DNA of 64,000 nucleotides from Desulfurellaceae bacterium bin18 (GTDB taxonomy: Bacteria > Desulfobacterota > Binatia > Bin18). How positions within the stretch are numbered: the first letter of the stretch is position 1; each line of letters opens with the position of its first letter. The translations under genes and the position numbers were made by a program. The notes under the pieces are model-generated. The model had not been told where the DNA came from and ran no database searches. It saw only the letters and a program-made list of their open reading frames with translations. Location of the stretch: assembly GCA_002238415.1 (NCBI GenBank), contig MPMI01000019.1, forward strand, positions 1-64,000, given 5' to 3'. Of the stretch, positions 45,295-53,516 are shown piece after piece.

Positions 45295-46647
45295 ATGCCC
45301 ATCCACGCTCGACTCAACACCTTGACCAGCCGTCGCGGACAATGCGTCTGGCATATCTGCCTCAATCTCTTTCTGCTCTTGGCAGCCTGTGCCATGTGGC
45401 AGTGGGTCACCTGGCGGGCGGTATATCTGGTCGCCATGGTTCCGATTGCCATCGTGCCCTTCTCGTATGCCCGGCAACGTTTGCACGCCTACTGCCTCAA
45501 CCTGCTTGGGCCTTCGTCCCTGTCACTCGCGCTCTTCAGCCTAGTCGGGATGATGTTCGATGCCATTATGGCGTTACAGATTCTGACTGCCCGCTCCGGC
45601 GATCCGCTGCCGTTCTTGCACACGCCTGGTATCTCCTGGATCGGCGCTCTTTGGTATAGCGCCTACGGCATCCTCGTGTTTGGTTATGCCGGCCTGGGCA
45701 TTCTCCGGGGCTTGATCCAATTGATGCGGCGCGGGAGCGCGTGGTGCGTACGGCACCAGTCCCGGCACGCCCGACACGAGAGCCTCCCCTCCCCCGAGCG
45801 GCGTCAATTCATGCAGCAGCTCGGCCTGCTGGGCGCGGGAGCGCCGTTTTTCTTTTCGCTGTCGAGCGTCAAACTTACCTATGATTTCCAGGTCGAGGAA
45901 CGAGACTTGGTTCTGCCCGCCTGGCCTACAGCGCTCGACGGGCTGCGGGTCGCCCATTTGTCGGACATCCATGTTGGTGGAGAAATGGACCGTCCCAAGC
46001 TGCTCCACGTTGCCGCGCTGACAAATGAAGCCAAACCCGACATCGTGCTGCATACCGGAGACTTTCTGACGCATCGGACCGGCGATTTTGACCTGCCGCT
46101 GTACGAGGCGCTGGCCCGGATCAACGCGCCGTACGGCCAGTGGGCCTGCTTGGGCAACCATGACTTCGACGCTCCTGACCGCCTCGTCCGGTATTTGCGT
46201 CAGTCCGGCGTAACCACCTTACGCAATCGCCTGACGACGCTCTCGATTGATGGACAGCCCCTGGAGCTCGCCGGCCTGGATTTTCTCTTCCAGCGTTTTG
46301 ATCGTGCTGAGCTCTACCACCGCCTCATCGGTTCCTGGGGTCCACGGCAGCCGGTTCCGCGCATTCTGCTCAACCACGACCCGCGCGCCTTTGTTGCCCT
46401 GCCAACGCGCTGTGCCGACCTGGTATTGTCCGGCCATACCCATGGCGGACACGCCGGCATTCAATTGGGAAAAGACCGGGCAGTGAGTGTTGTCGGCCTG
46501 CTCGGTATTCCTGACCAAGGGCTGTATCGTCGTGCGGATATGCAGATGTTTGTCACGCGCTGTGTTGGATTCTACGGCTACCCTATGCGGCTGGGGATTC
46601 CGCCGGAGATCTCAATTGTGACGCTCCGTTCAGCGCAGAAGACGTAA
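45295..46647 (+). CDS. membrane-anchored metallophosphoesterase (YkuE/YaeI-like)
   Basis: A 450-residue protein: about four N-terminal membrane helices (residues 20-145), a linker SPERRQFMQQLGLLGAGAP, then a calcineurin-like domain with HLSDIHVGGEMD (D-x-H), LHTGDFL, CLGNHDF, LNHD and SGHTHGGHAG. Relatives hydrolyse UDP-diacylglucosamine or phosphoesters at the membrane surface. It is wedged 18 bases after hyuA copy 1 and 67 before hyuA copy 2, likely on the same transcript although unrelated in function. Confidence 0.88.
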   Translation: MPIHARLNTLTSRRGQCVWHICLNLFLLLAACAMWQWVTWRAVYLVAMVPIAIVPFSYARQRLHAYCLNLLGPSSLSLALFSLVGMMFDAIMALQILTARSGDPLPFLHTPGISWIGALWYSAYGILVFGYAGLGILRGLIQLMRRGSAWCVRHQSRHARHESLPSPERRQFMQQLGLLGAGAPFFFSLSSVKLTYDFQVEERDLVLPAWPTALDGLRVAHLSDIHVGGEMDRPKLLHVAALTNEAKPDIVLHTGDFLTHRTGDFDLPLYEALARINAPYGQWACLGNHDFDAPDRLVRYLRQSGVTTLRNRLTTLSIDGQPLELAGLDFLFQRFDRAELYHRLIGSWGPRQPVPRILLNHDPRAFVALPTRCADLVLSGHTHGGHAGIQLGKDRAVSVVGLLGIPDQGLYRRADMQMFVTRCVGFYGYPMRLGIPPEISIVTLRSAQKT

Positions 46648-46713
46648 CCGATAGTCGTTTTTCTGTAGACAGGTCCGGCCAGGCACCCTACATTAGTCTG
46701 AAGGAGGGACAGT

Positions 46714-48777
46714 ATGACCTGGCGGTTAGCGGTAGATATTGGTGGGACGTTTACTGATGTTGTTGCGCTCGAAGAGACCAGCGGGACCCTGCATCTGGCA
46801 AAGGTGCGCAGCACGCCGGACGACCCAGCCCAGGGCTTTGTGAACGGTCTTGAGCACATCACGCAGTACGGGGAAATCGCGGCTCACGAGGTGAACGCGG
46901 TCTTTCATGGTACGACCGTTGCCACTAACGCCATCCTGGAGCGTAAGTATTCAGAGCTTGGTCTGATCATCACCGCCGGCTACCGGGAAGCCCTGGAGTG
47001 CGCACGCCAGACCGTCCCCGGAGAATTTGGAGATATCACCTGGTGGATTAAACCGCCGCGGGTGGTGCCGCTCGAACGCATCCGTGAAATCAACGCCCGG
47101 ATGGATGTCCGGGGCATGGTCATACAGGAACTGGACCGGGACGAGGTAGCGGCCATTGCCCAAGACTTCAAAGCCCGCGGCATTCAGGCCGTGGCCGTTT
47201 CATTATTGCACTCCTACCGCAACCCGGCGCACGAGGAGGAAGTCCGGCACATTATTCACGAAGTGTATCCGGACTGTTTAATTTCCATCTCGTCAGACAT
47301 CCTCCGCGAATATCGCGAGTACGAACGGACCAATACGACCTGCCTGAACACCGCCCTGATGCCCCTCCTGTCTGCGTATCACACCCGGATTGAACAGCAC
47401 TTACGCGAACAGGACATCAAGGCGCCGTTTTACATCATGCGCTCAAGCGGCGGACTGGCCCAGGCCCAGGAGGTCGCCCGTTTGCCGATTGCCGCGGCCC
47501 TCTCCGGCCCGGCGGCGGGCGTGATTGCCGCTACCCATTTTGGCACGCTGAGCGGCAGCCAGGACATTATTACTTTTGATATGGGTGGCACCTCGGCGGA
47601 CATTTGCCTGGTCGAAGGCGGCCAGCCTCGCATGCTCACCGAAGGCAAGGTCGATATCTATGACCTCAAAACGCCCATGATCGAGTTGCATACGGTTGGG
47701 GCCGGCGGCGGGTCGATTGCCTGGCTGGCGGGCGGGCGGAGCCTGAAAGTGGGCCCGGACAGCGCGGGCGCGAATCCGGGACCGGCCTGCTACGATCGAG
47801 GCGGTACTCAGCCGACGGTAACGGACGCCAATTTGGTGCTGGGACGTATCACACCGACCATCGCCGGGGGCAGTGTCTCCCTGAATCTCGATCAGGCGAC
47901 CCAGGTTGTTGCCGCACTTGCCGCGGGCCTCAAACTCGATACCATCGCTGCGGCAGAGGGCATTTTGCGCATTGCCGTTGAAAATATTGCCGCCGGCATT
48001 CGGACCGTTTCGGTGAAGCGCGGGCGCGACCCGCGCAGCTATGCCCTGGTTGCGTTTGGCGGGGCAGGACCGCTCCACGCCTGTTATCTTGCCGACTGGC
48101 TCGGCATGCAGCACGTCATTATCCCGCCCAACCCAGGCGTGACTTCGGCCTACGGCTTATTATTGACTGATGTGCGCGTGGACCTGGTGCATACGGATGT
48201 CCAGCGTGAGGACCGCCTGGACGTAGATCGTATTACGGCCGAAATTCAGGACCTCGAACGCCGTGTGACCGCCCGTCTGGAGGATGAAGGTTTGCTTACT
48301 CACGAGACCCGTCTCGACCATTTTGTAGACATGCGGTACGCCGGCCAAGCCTACGAGATTCGGGTTCCCCTCGCGATTGATCCGGCCACACCGGACATCC
48401 ACACCCATATTCAGCGCGCCATCGTCGCTTTTCACGCCAGCCATAAGGACCGCTACGGCTATTCCTATGCGGGCAAGGAACTGGTCGAGTTGGTCAACGT
48501 GGGTGTCACTGGGTTGGGGCTGCTCACACGCCCCCACGTGCCGCAAGCACAACCGGCAGGCAAGAGTCCGGAGCACGCCCGGACGGGTCAGACCGCGGTC
48601 TATTTCTCCAAAAGCACGCTGGATACTCCGGTGTATGATCGGTCGGCCTTGCAAACGGGTAACGAACTGAGCGGCCCGGCCATCATCCAGCAGTACGACG
48701 CCACCACGGTTGTGGAGCCGGGCTGGAGCGGCCGAGTGGACCAGTGGGGGACGCTCCGGCTTGAGCGCACGCACTAA
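46714..48777 (+). CDS. hyuA: hydantoinase/oxoprolinase subunit A, copy 2
   Basis: A 687-residue second HyuA homologue: AVDIGGTFTDVVALEE, STPDDPAQGFVNGLEH, ITFDMGGTSADICLVEGG and FGGAGPLHACYLADWLG. The next gene is hyuB, 31 bases on, so this copy is the more likely direct HyuB partner. GAAGGAGGGACAG precedes ATG 46714. Sequence divergence from copy 1 (different insertion pattern near residues 90-110) suggests an old duplication or separate acquisition. Confidence 0.93.
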   Translation: MTWRLAVDIGGTFTDVVALEETSGTLHLAKVRSTPDDPAQGFVNGLEHITQYGEIAAHEVNAVFHGTTVATNAILERKYSELGLIITAGYREALECARQTVPGEFGDITWWIKPPRVVPLERIREINARMDVRGMVIQELDRDEVAAIAQDFKARGIQAVAVSLLHSYRNPAHEEEVRHIIHEVYPDCLISISSDILREYREYERTNTTCLNTALMPLLSAYHTRIEQHLREQDIKAPFYIMRSSGGLAQAQEVARLPIAAALSGPAAGVIAATHFGTLSGSQDIITFDMGGTSADICLVEGGQPRMLTEGKVDIYDLKTPMIELHTVGAGGGSIAWLAGGRSLKVGPDSAGANPGPACYDRGGTQPTVTDANLVLGRITPTIAGGSVSLNLDQATQVVAALAAGLKLDTIAAAEGILRIAVENIAAGIRTVSVKRGRDPRSYALVAFGGAGPLHACYLADWLGMQHVIIPPNPGVTSAYGLLLTDVRVDLVHTDVQREDRLDVDRITAEIQDLERRVTARLEDEGLLTHETRLDHFVDMRYAGQAYEIRVPLAIDPATPDIHTHIQRAIVAFHASHKDRYGYSYAGKELVELVNVGVTGLGLLTRPHVPQAQPAGKSPEHARTGQTAVYFSKSTLDTPVYDRSALQTGNELSGPAIIQQYDATTVVEPGWSGRVDQWGTLRLERTH

Positions 48778-48807
48778 AGAAATACAGTCTGGATACGGAG
48801 TGTCAGC

Positions 48808-50835
48808 ATGGCAGACCAGCAGCATTTTCCACACACCTATTATGACAAGGCCGATGAAGACGTCGCCTTTCAGGACTACGCCCCCTTTCGGTACGGTCAG
48901 GTTGCCCGAGACCCGGATACTGTCAGCCGAATCGACGCGCTCAGAAAAAACCTGGACCCGATCCTGGTCGATATTGTGGACGGCGGAATTGAGGCAGCCA
49001 TCATGGAAGCCGAGGCTGCGGTCGAGCGGACCGCCCGCTCGACCATTATCCGCGAACAGCACGACTACCGGGCCTCGCTCAACACGCTCGACTGTCTGTC
49101 GGTCTCGCGCGTGTCCTGGGCCGCCACCGCCGACCCGATTCGGATGAAGTTTCCGGCTGAGCGTATCTATGAAGGCGATGTGTTTATCTATAACGACGTC
49201 TACGAGTCAGCCGGAACGATCGGTCATCTGCCGGACTATTGTGTGGTCACTCCCATTTTTTGGGATGGGCGGCTGATTGGATTTGCGCAGATTTTCGGTC
49301 ACGTCAACGATGTGGGCGGCCGTATGGCGGGCTCCTGGCCGAGCACCTCGACCAGTATTTTTGAGGAGGGCACCATCTGTCCGCCGGTCAAGCTGTACGA
49401 AAAGGGTCAGCTCAACGAGGGACTATACGATGTTCTGCTGCGGAACAGTCGTTTTCCCGAGGACCTGCGAGGCGATATTGACGCCTTTGTGGGCGCGAAT
49501 GAGGTCATCCGCCGCCGGGTGACGGAATTATGCGATCGTTTTGGCGGCAACGAGGTGGAAGCCGCGTTCTATGAAATTCTCGACCGCTGCGCCGAGGTGG
49601 TGCGCGAAAAAGGGCTGCCCCTGTTCCCCGAGGGAGAATTCATCGGAGAGGATTTTATTGAGAACGACGGTCTGACCCTGGACAAGCCGGTCAAGCTCCA
49701 GATCACCATGCGCAAGTATCCGGACAAGATGGTGCTGGATTTCGCCGGCACCAGTCCCCAGGCCAAGGGGCCGATCAACTGGCCGGTCGATGGCCGTCAT
49801 TACTCCAAATGGCTCGGCGCGTTCTTTAAGGCGCAGATTCCCGGCATCATCATTAACGAAGGCGTGACCCAGGTCTTTCGCTGTCGTATTCCACAGGGGA
49901 CCATTCTGAGCCCGGAGTTTCCGGCTCCGGTGGTGAGTCGGATGACCTGTATGCTGCGCATGATCAGCGCCTATACCGTCGCCCTGGCCAAAGCCTTTGA
50001 CGGCGAGGTGGTGGCCGACATGCAGAACATTCAGATCTACGGCCTGTACGGACAGGACTTGGAGGGCCGGTTGTTTCTGATGCGCGAAATTTTCGGGGCG
50101 GGTTCGGGCGCGCGGCCGTATGCAGATGGCACCGATGCCGTGGATTTGGTGCCCTATTCCAAAAACCTGCCGGCGGAATTCATTGAACAGCGCTTCCCGG
50201 TTGAAGTCCTGCGCGTTGGTCTGGCGACCGATTCGGGCGGAGCCGGAAAATATCGCGGCGGGCTGGGTTATGAGAAAGAGATACGGACATTGGTTGACGG
50301 GTATTATCTGACGGTCACGGAGCGGACCGCCTTTGCCTGCACGGGTATCAAGGGCGGCAAGTGGGGCGCGCCGAGTTCGTCCATTAAGAATCCCGACACC
50401 CCGGAGGAAGAGGCGGTCTATTTCAGCCGGGATGCCATTCCGGTCAAAGCGGGCGACATTATTCGCCTCACCACCCCAGGCGGCGGCGGCTGGGGCGACC
50501 CTCTGGAACGCGATATCGACGCCGTTCGTATGGATGTGGTCCGCAAGCTCGTCTCGCCCGAGCGGGCCGAGCGGGATTACGGAGTCGTCCTGGACCCGGT
50601 CACACACGAGGTCGATCAATCGGCCACGGCCCAGCTCCGCAAACGGCTGGCCGAAAAACGTGGCCCGGTCAAACTGATCGATCGCGGACCGTATGCTGAG
50701 ACGTTAATCAAAAAGGGATTGCTGGACGTATCCGACCCGGAGCTGGAGTGTCTGGACTGCGCCGACGATGCGGTGTTGGATCACTATTGGAAGGATTTGT
50801 ATAAGTACACGCCGCGGACGCTGGGGGGGGCGTAG
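48808..50835 (+). CDS. hyuB: hydantoinase/oxoprolinase subunit B
   Basis: A 675-residue HyuB/AcxA-like subunit. Markers: FIYNDVYESAGTIGHLPDYCVVTPIF, AQIFGHVNDVGGRMAGS, and the family-typical GGAGKYRGGLGYEKEI and TPGGGGWGDPLERD. With HyuA it forms the ATP-dependent ring-opening enzyme. It is the last gene of the plus-strand run; a cruciform repeat follows. Confidence 0.93.
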   Translation: MADQQHFPHTYYDKADEDVAFQDYAPFRYGQVARDPDTVSRIDALRKNLDPILVDIVDGGIEAAIMEAEAAVERTARSTIIREQHDYRASLNTLDCLSVSRVSWAATADPIRMKFPAERIYEGDVFIYNDVYESAGTIGHLPDYCVVTPIFWDGRLIGFAQIFGHVNDVGGRMAGSWPSTSTSIFEEGTICPPVKLYEKGQLNEGLYDVLLRNSRFPEDLRGDIDAFVGANEVIRRRVTELCDRFGGNEVEAAFYEILDRCAEVVREKGLPLFPEGEFIGEDFIENDGLTLDKPVKLQITMRKYPDKMVLDFAGTSPQAKGPINWPVDGRHYSKWLGAFFKAQIPGIIINEGVTQVFRCRIPQGTILSPEFPAPVVSRMTCMLRMISAYTVALAKAFDGEVVADMQNIQIYGLYGQDLEGRLFLMREIFGAGSGARPYADGTDAVDLVPYSKNLPAEFIEQRFPVEVLRVGLATDSGGAGKYRGGLGYEKEIRTLVDGYYLTVTERTAFACTGIKGGKWGAPSSSIKNPDTPEEEAVYFSRDAIPVKAGDIIRLTTPGGGGWGDPLERDIDAVRMDVVRKLVSPERAERDYGVVLDPVTHEVDQSATAQLRKRLAEKRGPVKLIDRGPYAETLIKKGLLDVSDPELECLDCADDAVLDHYWKDLYKYTPRTLGGA

Positions 50836-50927
50836 GTCGGATGGGCGAAACGTCATCCGATATCCTCTCGGGCATAGAAAAGAATCTCTAGCACGGTTTA
50901 CGATAGGTTGTAGCCATGCCATTACGC

Positions 50928-51008
50928 GCTCGTCATGCCGGACTTGGTCCGGCATCCAGAGGTCGAGGGTTGGAGGCTTGGATTCCTGCCTCCGCAGGAA
51001 TGACGAGC
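50928..51008. repeat. 81-bp nested palindromic (cruciform) repeat
   Basis: Outer arms GCTCGTCAT / ATGACGAGC enclose two hairpins: ATGCCGGAC-TTG-GTCCGGCAT and ATTCCTGC-CTCC-GCAGGAAT. The CGTCAT…ATGACG frame with GATTCCTGC…GCAGGAAT is a widespread type of intergenic repeat in diverse bacteria (from memory). It sits between hyuB and the convergent repeat-protein gene. Confidence 0.8.
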
Positions 51009-51048
51009 GGCTACACAGAATCGCAATCTGCTCTAGCATGGCGGTTTA

Positions 51049-51612
51049 TTACCTGTTTCGATACGTCCCTTTGAACTTCCTGCCGTTGACCTTGCCTTTG
51101 TGTCTGACCGTGCCACCAGGGAACACTTCAACGGTCCCCTTATGGCGGTTGCCGAGGCTGTCTTTGTATTTGTAGGTGTGACGGCTGTAATCACCTACAC
51201 TGTAGCTCTTGCTCTGCGATTTGTACGTGTAATCCGGTAACAACGGACTCGGGCGCGAACTACGGTATTTACCCTTGGTGACGGTCGTCCCACTGGGGAG
51301 GACCTGGGTCTTGCTCTTGTGGCGGTTGCCGAGGCTGTCTTTGTATTTGTAGGTGTGACGGCTGTAATCACCCACACTGTAGCTCTTGCTCTGTGATTTG
51401 TACGTGTAGCTCGGCAACGATGGGATTGTATACGACGGACTGCGGTAGGAACTGGAATACGGACTCGTATACGAAGGGCTGCTGCGGGGACTGGAATACG
51501 ACCGGCTGTATGGATCAGCGAATACTGACTCGGGAACAATTGGAACGAGCGCGAACGTAGCGACAAGAAGTATCCGAGCCACGGTCTTTATGCTGTCCGG
51601 TCTACTGTTCAT
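51049..51612 (-). CDS. secreted Tyr/Ser-rich protein with two 59-residue-period repeats
   Basis: A 187-residue protein. A signal peptide (TVARILLVATFALVPIVPESVFA) is followed by a low-complexity SYSSPRSSPSYTSPYSSSYR zone. Then come two copies of YTYKSQSKSYSVGDYSRHTY plus KYKDSLGNRHK. The C-terminal GTVEVFPGGTVRHKGKVNG is basic. No family is recognised; it may be surface-adhesive or matrix-associated. Start ATG 51612 follows GGGGTGGGAAGG. The repeats are almost identical at DNA level (51144-51231 and 51321-51408). Confidence 0.75.
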   Translation of the reverse strand: MNSRPDSIKTVARILLVATFALVPIVPESVFADPYSRSYSSPRSSPSYTSPYSSSYRSPSYTIPSLPSYTYKSQSKSYSVGDYSRHTYKYKDSLGNRHKSKTQVLPSGTTVTKGKYRSSRPSPLLPDYTYKSQSKSYSVGDYSRHTYKYKDSLGNRHKGTVEVFPGGTVRHKGKVNGRKFKGTYRNR

Positions 51613-51644
51613 AGCCTTCCCACCCCCTGAATACTGTAGCCATA

Positions 51645-51767
51645 TCAAGACTGATCTTCGGTATCGTTCCAGAGATATGCTACCGGACGTGTCTCTCCTT
51701 GTAATGCTTCCTGCCATCCCTGGCGAAAGCTCTCCTCAGCGGTCTTCAATTTGGGTTCGTTATCCAT
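51645..51767 (-). CDS. small protein, 40 residues, unassigned
   Basis: MDNEPKLKTAEESFRQGWQE continues ALQGETRPVAYLWNDTEDQS. Short acidic proteins with an ESFRQGWQEAL…RPV…LW pattern are often seen next to toxin-antitoxin genes (memory, not verified). It lies between the YgiT gene and the repeat-protein gene on the same strand. Coding status is uncertain; the frame is open upstream to 51854. Confidence 0.4.
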   Translation of the reverse strand: MDNEPKLKTAEESFRQGWQEALQGETRPVAYLWNDTEDQS

Positions 51768-51801
51768 CTTCGACTTCTGAGAGAAGCAGCAGTAACTGTA
51801 G

Positions 51802-51827
51802 GTCGGATTAGCGTAGCGTAATCCGAC
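51802..51827. repeat. short palindromic intergenic repeat
   Basis: GTCGGATTA and TAATCCGAC are 9-bp arms around GCGTAGCG. This GTCGGATTA(CGC)…TAATCCGAC unit resembles REP-like elements common in many proteobacterial genomes. Confidence 0.7.
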
Positions 51828-51860
51828 ATCTTCCGAATACCCCACCTGATTCACGCCTTT

Positions 51861-52085
51861 CTACGCGGCAAAGTCAAGTATTTCGAGGGTAATGCCCCGC
51901 TCCCATTCCGCCTGAGCCTGATTCAGCAGTGCCTCATTCACCCCTGCGGAAACGTATTCTTCACCGCAATTGTCACAGATTTGGGCCGGGACTTTCTTGA
52001 ACACTACCGTTGTCTGCTCGCGTTCCAGGGCAATGGTGGTGTGCCCATCTGTGGCCGTCCCGTTCCGGCAGATGGCGCATTTCAT
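51861..52085 (-). CDS. YgiT-type (MqsA-N) zinc-finger antitoxin-like protein
   Basis: A 74-residue protein beginning MKCAICRNGTATDGHTTIAL with a second pair in ICDNCGEEYV: two CxxC knuckles that bind one zinc, as in the N-terminal half of MqsA. It lacks the HTH half of full MqsA. Such proteins usually follow a DUF4258 or MqsR-like toxin gene and are thought to neutralise it. Here the DUF4258 gene is present but separated by the SIR2-like gene. Start MKC at 52085 by homology. Confidence 0.85.
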   Translation of the reverse strand: MKCAICRNGTATDGHTTIALEREQTTVVFKKVPAQICDNCGEEYVSAGVNEALLNQAQAEWERGITLEILDFAA

Positions 52086-52118
52086 TACAGCTATCCCTGG
52101 GCGCATCCTAGCTCTTAT

Positions 52119-53129
52119 CTAGTATGCCTCAACTTTCCCTCGATAAAAAAGGTTTTCAATGCGGGAATCGAAGGCTGACTGGATCGCTTTTTCCCGCTCA
52201 CACTTTTTGTTCTGCAACTCAAAAAATTCGACACTGAGTCTGCTATTCCGCAGTCTCATACCTTCTTGCAGGAGAAACCTGCCGTATTCATCTTCTTGAG
52301 GAAAGCTGTAGCCAACAACGACCACAGAATCGGCATCGCGAATTGCTTCGACCACTGTCCGCCACTGCCTTACAATCGTATCAAAGACTGGGCGTGATCT
52401 ACGCAGTTGAACTTGCAGTTGAACTTGCACTTCACGGATTAACTCACTTTTGATCGGAACCGCACCGAGGACCAGAGGCTCTCGGCGATTATCCACATCC
52501 GTAGGCTTTAACGAGTTTAAGAGCACCCCGTCATTCTCCCCGGCAGCTATTACACATTGAGGACTACCACGTATAATCTTATCAAGGTCCAGTGTCCAAG
52601 ATGTGGAACCGTGCGGCTTTGCCAGGGTTATCCCTTTTTTTCTGTTCTGTTCCTGAGCATTGACTGACAGGAGCGTATGACCAAACCGACAAGCGAGGCG
52701 CTCAACGATTGTGTCGTAATTGAAGGAAATAATAATATCCCCTGGATTCATTTCGTTCTTGACGAGCCCACCAAGTGTGTAGCCGTCAGTCAGTGGAAGC
52801 TGGTCCGCCGCATCGTCACAGCGCTTTCCATATACTTCCAGGAGTGCCTTCTTCATCTGAGGGCTTTCATCAGACCAAGCTGACGACTGTGGAATGGCCT
52901 CTTGAAGCTTCGCATAGTAATCCATGCAGGTCCAAACCGGCTCCAAACCCCAATTAGCGAGAGGAAGGTCCAGATGTTCGACTATTTTGAAGAGTGCTGG
53001 GTAGTGAAAAGGCCATTGAGGGTCAATGTCCTGGAGCACCTTACCGAACTCTGCCGCCACAGGTACAGGGGTGCCAGTGGAATGGAATGTACCCTTAGAA
53101 GCACCCGCGCCAGTGAAAAATACCTTCAT
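52119..53129 (-). CDS. SIR2-like domain protein (putative NADase-type effector)
   Basis: A 336-residue protein with SIR2-like NAD-binding motifs: MKVFFTGAGASKG (GAGxS), DIIISFNYDTIVERL (the FNYD variant of TQNID), TLAKPHGSTSW (catalytic-type His) and SVVVVGYSFPQEDEYG. In phage-defence systems (Thoeris, DSR, Avs-like) SIR2 domains deplete NAD+ to stop infection; that role here is inference. No second recognised domain. A 12-bp duplication (GCAGTTGAACTT x2, 52403-52426) encodes QVQL repeats. It is 40 bases after the DUF4258 gene and 33 before YgiT. Confidence 0.82.
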   Translation of the reverse strand: MKVFFTGAGASKGTFHSTGTPVPVAAEFGKVLQDIDPQWPFHYPALFKIVEHLDLPLANWGLEPVWTCMDYYAKLQEAIPQSSAWSDESPQMKKALLEVYGKRCDDAADQLPLTDGYTLGGLVKNEMNPGDIIISFNYDTIVERLACRFGHTLLSVNAQEQNRKKGITLAKPHGSTSWTLDLDKIIRGSPQCVIAAGENDGVLLNSLKPTDVDNRREPLVLGAVPIKSELIREVQVQLQVQLRRSRPVFDTIVRQWRTVVEAIRDADSVVVVGYSFPQEDEYGRFLLQEGMRLRNSRLSVEFFELQNKKCEREKAIQSAFDSRIENLFYRGKVEAY

Positions 53130-53169
53130 CTTTCAGACCTCATCCATCTCCTGGCAGATTCCTTAAAAT

Positions 53170-53439
53170 TCAACTACGGCGAATCCTGCGGTATCGTTTT
53201 CCGCACGTGACTACGCGCCCATCGGCAACGATCACATAGTCGCGCCAGTGCCCTTCGAGTCGCTGAGAGATGGCCTGCCCTTTTGAACGACAAACTCGCT
53301 GACGACCCCGACGACCAAAATAAAAAATTTCGCCACCACGACCAGCTGGCGTTCGCTCCCCATAATCAAGAAGTAAATTCACGACGCTTGACGGTATAGC
53401 GCGCTGCTGCATTCGAACTTTCGCGTGAGCCGTGTACAT
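53170..53439 (-). CDS. DUF4258-type small protein (putative toxin)
   Basis: An 89-residue basic protein: MYTAHAKVRMQQRAIPSSVV at the start and WRDYVIVADGRVVTCGKRYRRIRR at the end, the DUF4258 pattern (H-x-x-x-R-M-x-Q-R and a final VVTxxxR strand). This group is related to BECR-fold RNases and is usually paired with YgiT-type antitoxins. AGAGGAGGATTC precedes the ATG. A truncated second copy of the first 28 codons plus leader lies at 55876-56025. Confidence 0.82.
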   Translation of the reverse strand: MYTAHAKVRMQQRAIPSSVVNLLLDYGERTPAGRGGEIFYFGRRGRQRVCRSKGQAISQRLEGHWRDYVIVADGRVVTCGKRYRRIRRS

Positions 53440-53494
53440 GAATCCTCCTCTCGGATAATCTCTGCATCAGTTGCTACGTTGTTAAAGCCAACTC

Positions 53495-53516
53495 ACTCTC
53501 AAGCCTGAGAGTTTTC
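53495..53516. other. 7-bp hairpin downstream of the dynamin gene
   Basis: ACTCTCA-AGCC-TGAGAGT followed by TTTTC on the plus strand, immediately after the dynamin stop. The T run is in the plus direction, so it is not an evident terminator for the minus-strand genes. Confidence 0.35.

Noticed and set aside
49528-50619. A 363-codon minus-strand frame
   Set aside because: Antisense shadow of hyuB.
51049-51612. The repeated DNA at 51.1-51.4 kb as a CRISPR array
   Set aside because: Only two long copies, in a coding frame, with no short regular repeat-spacer pattern.
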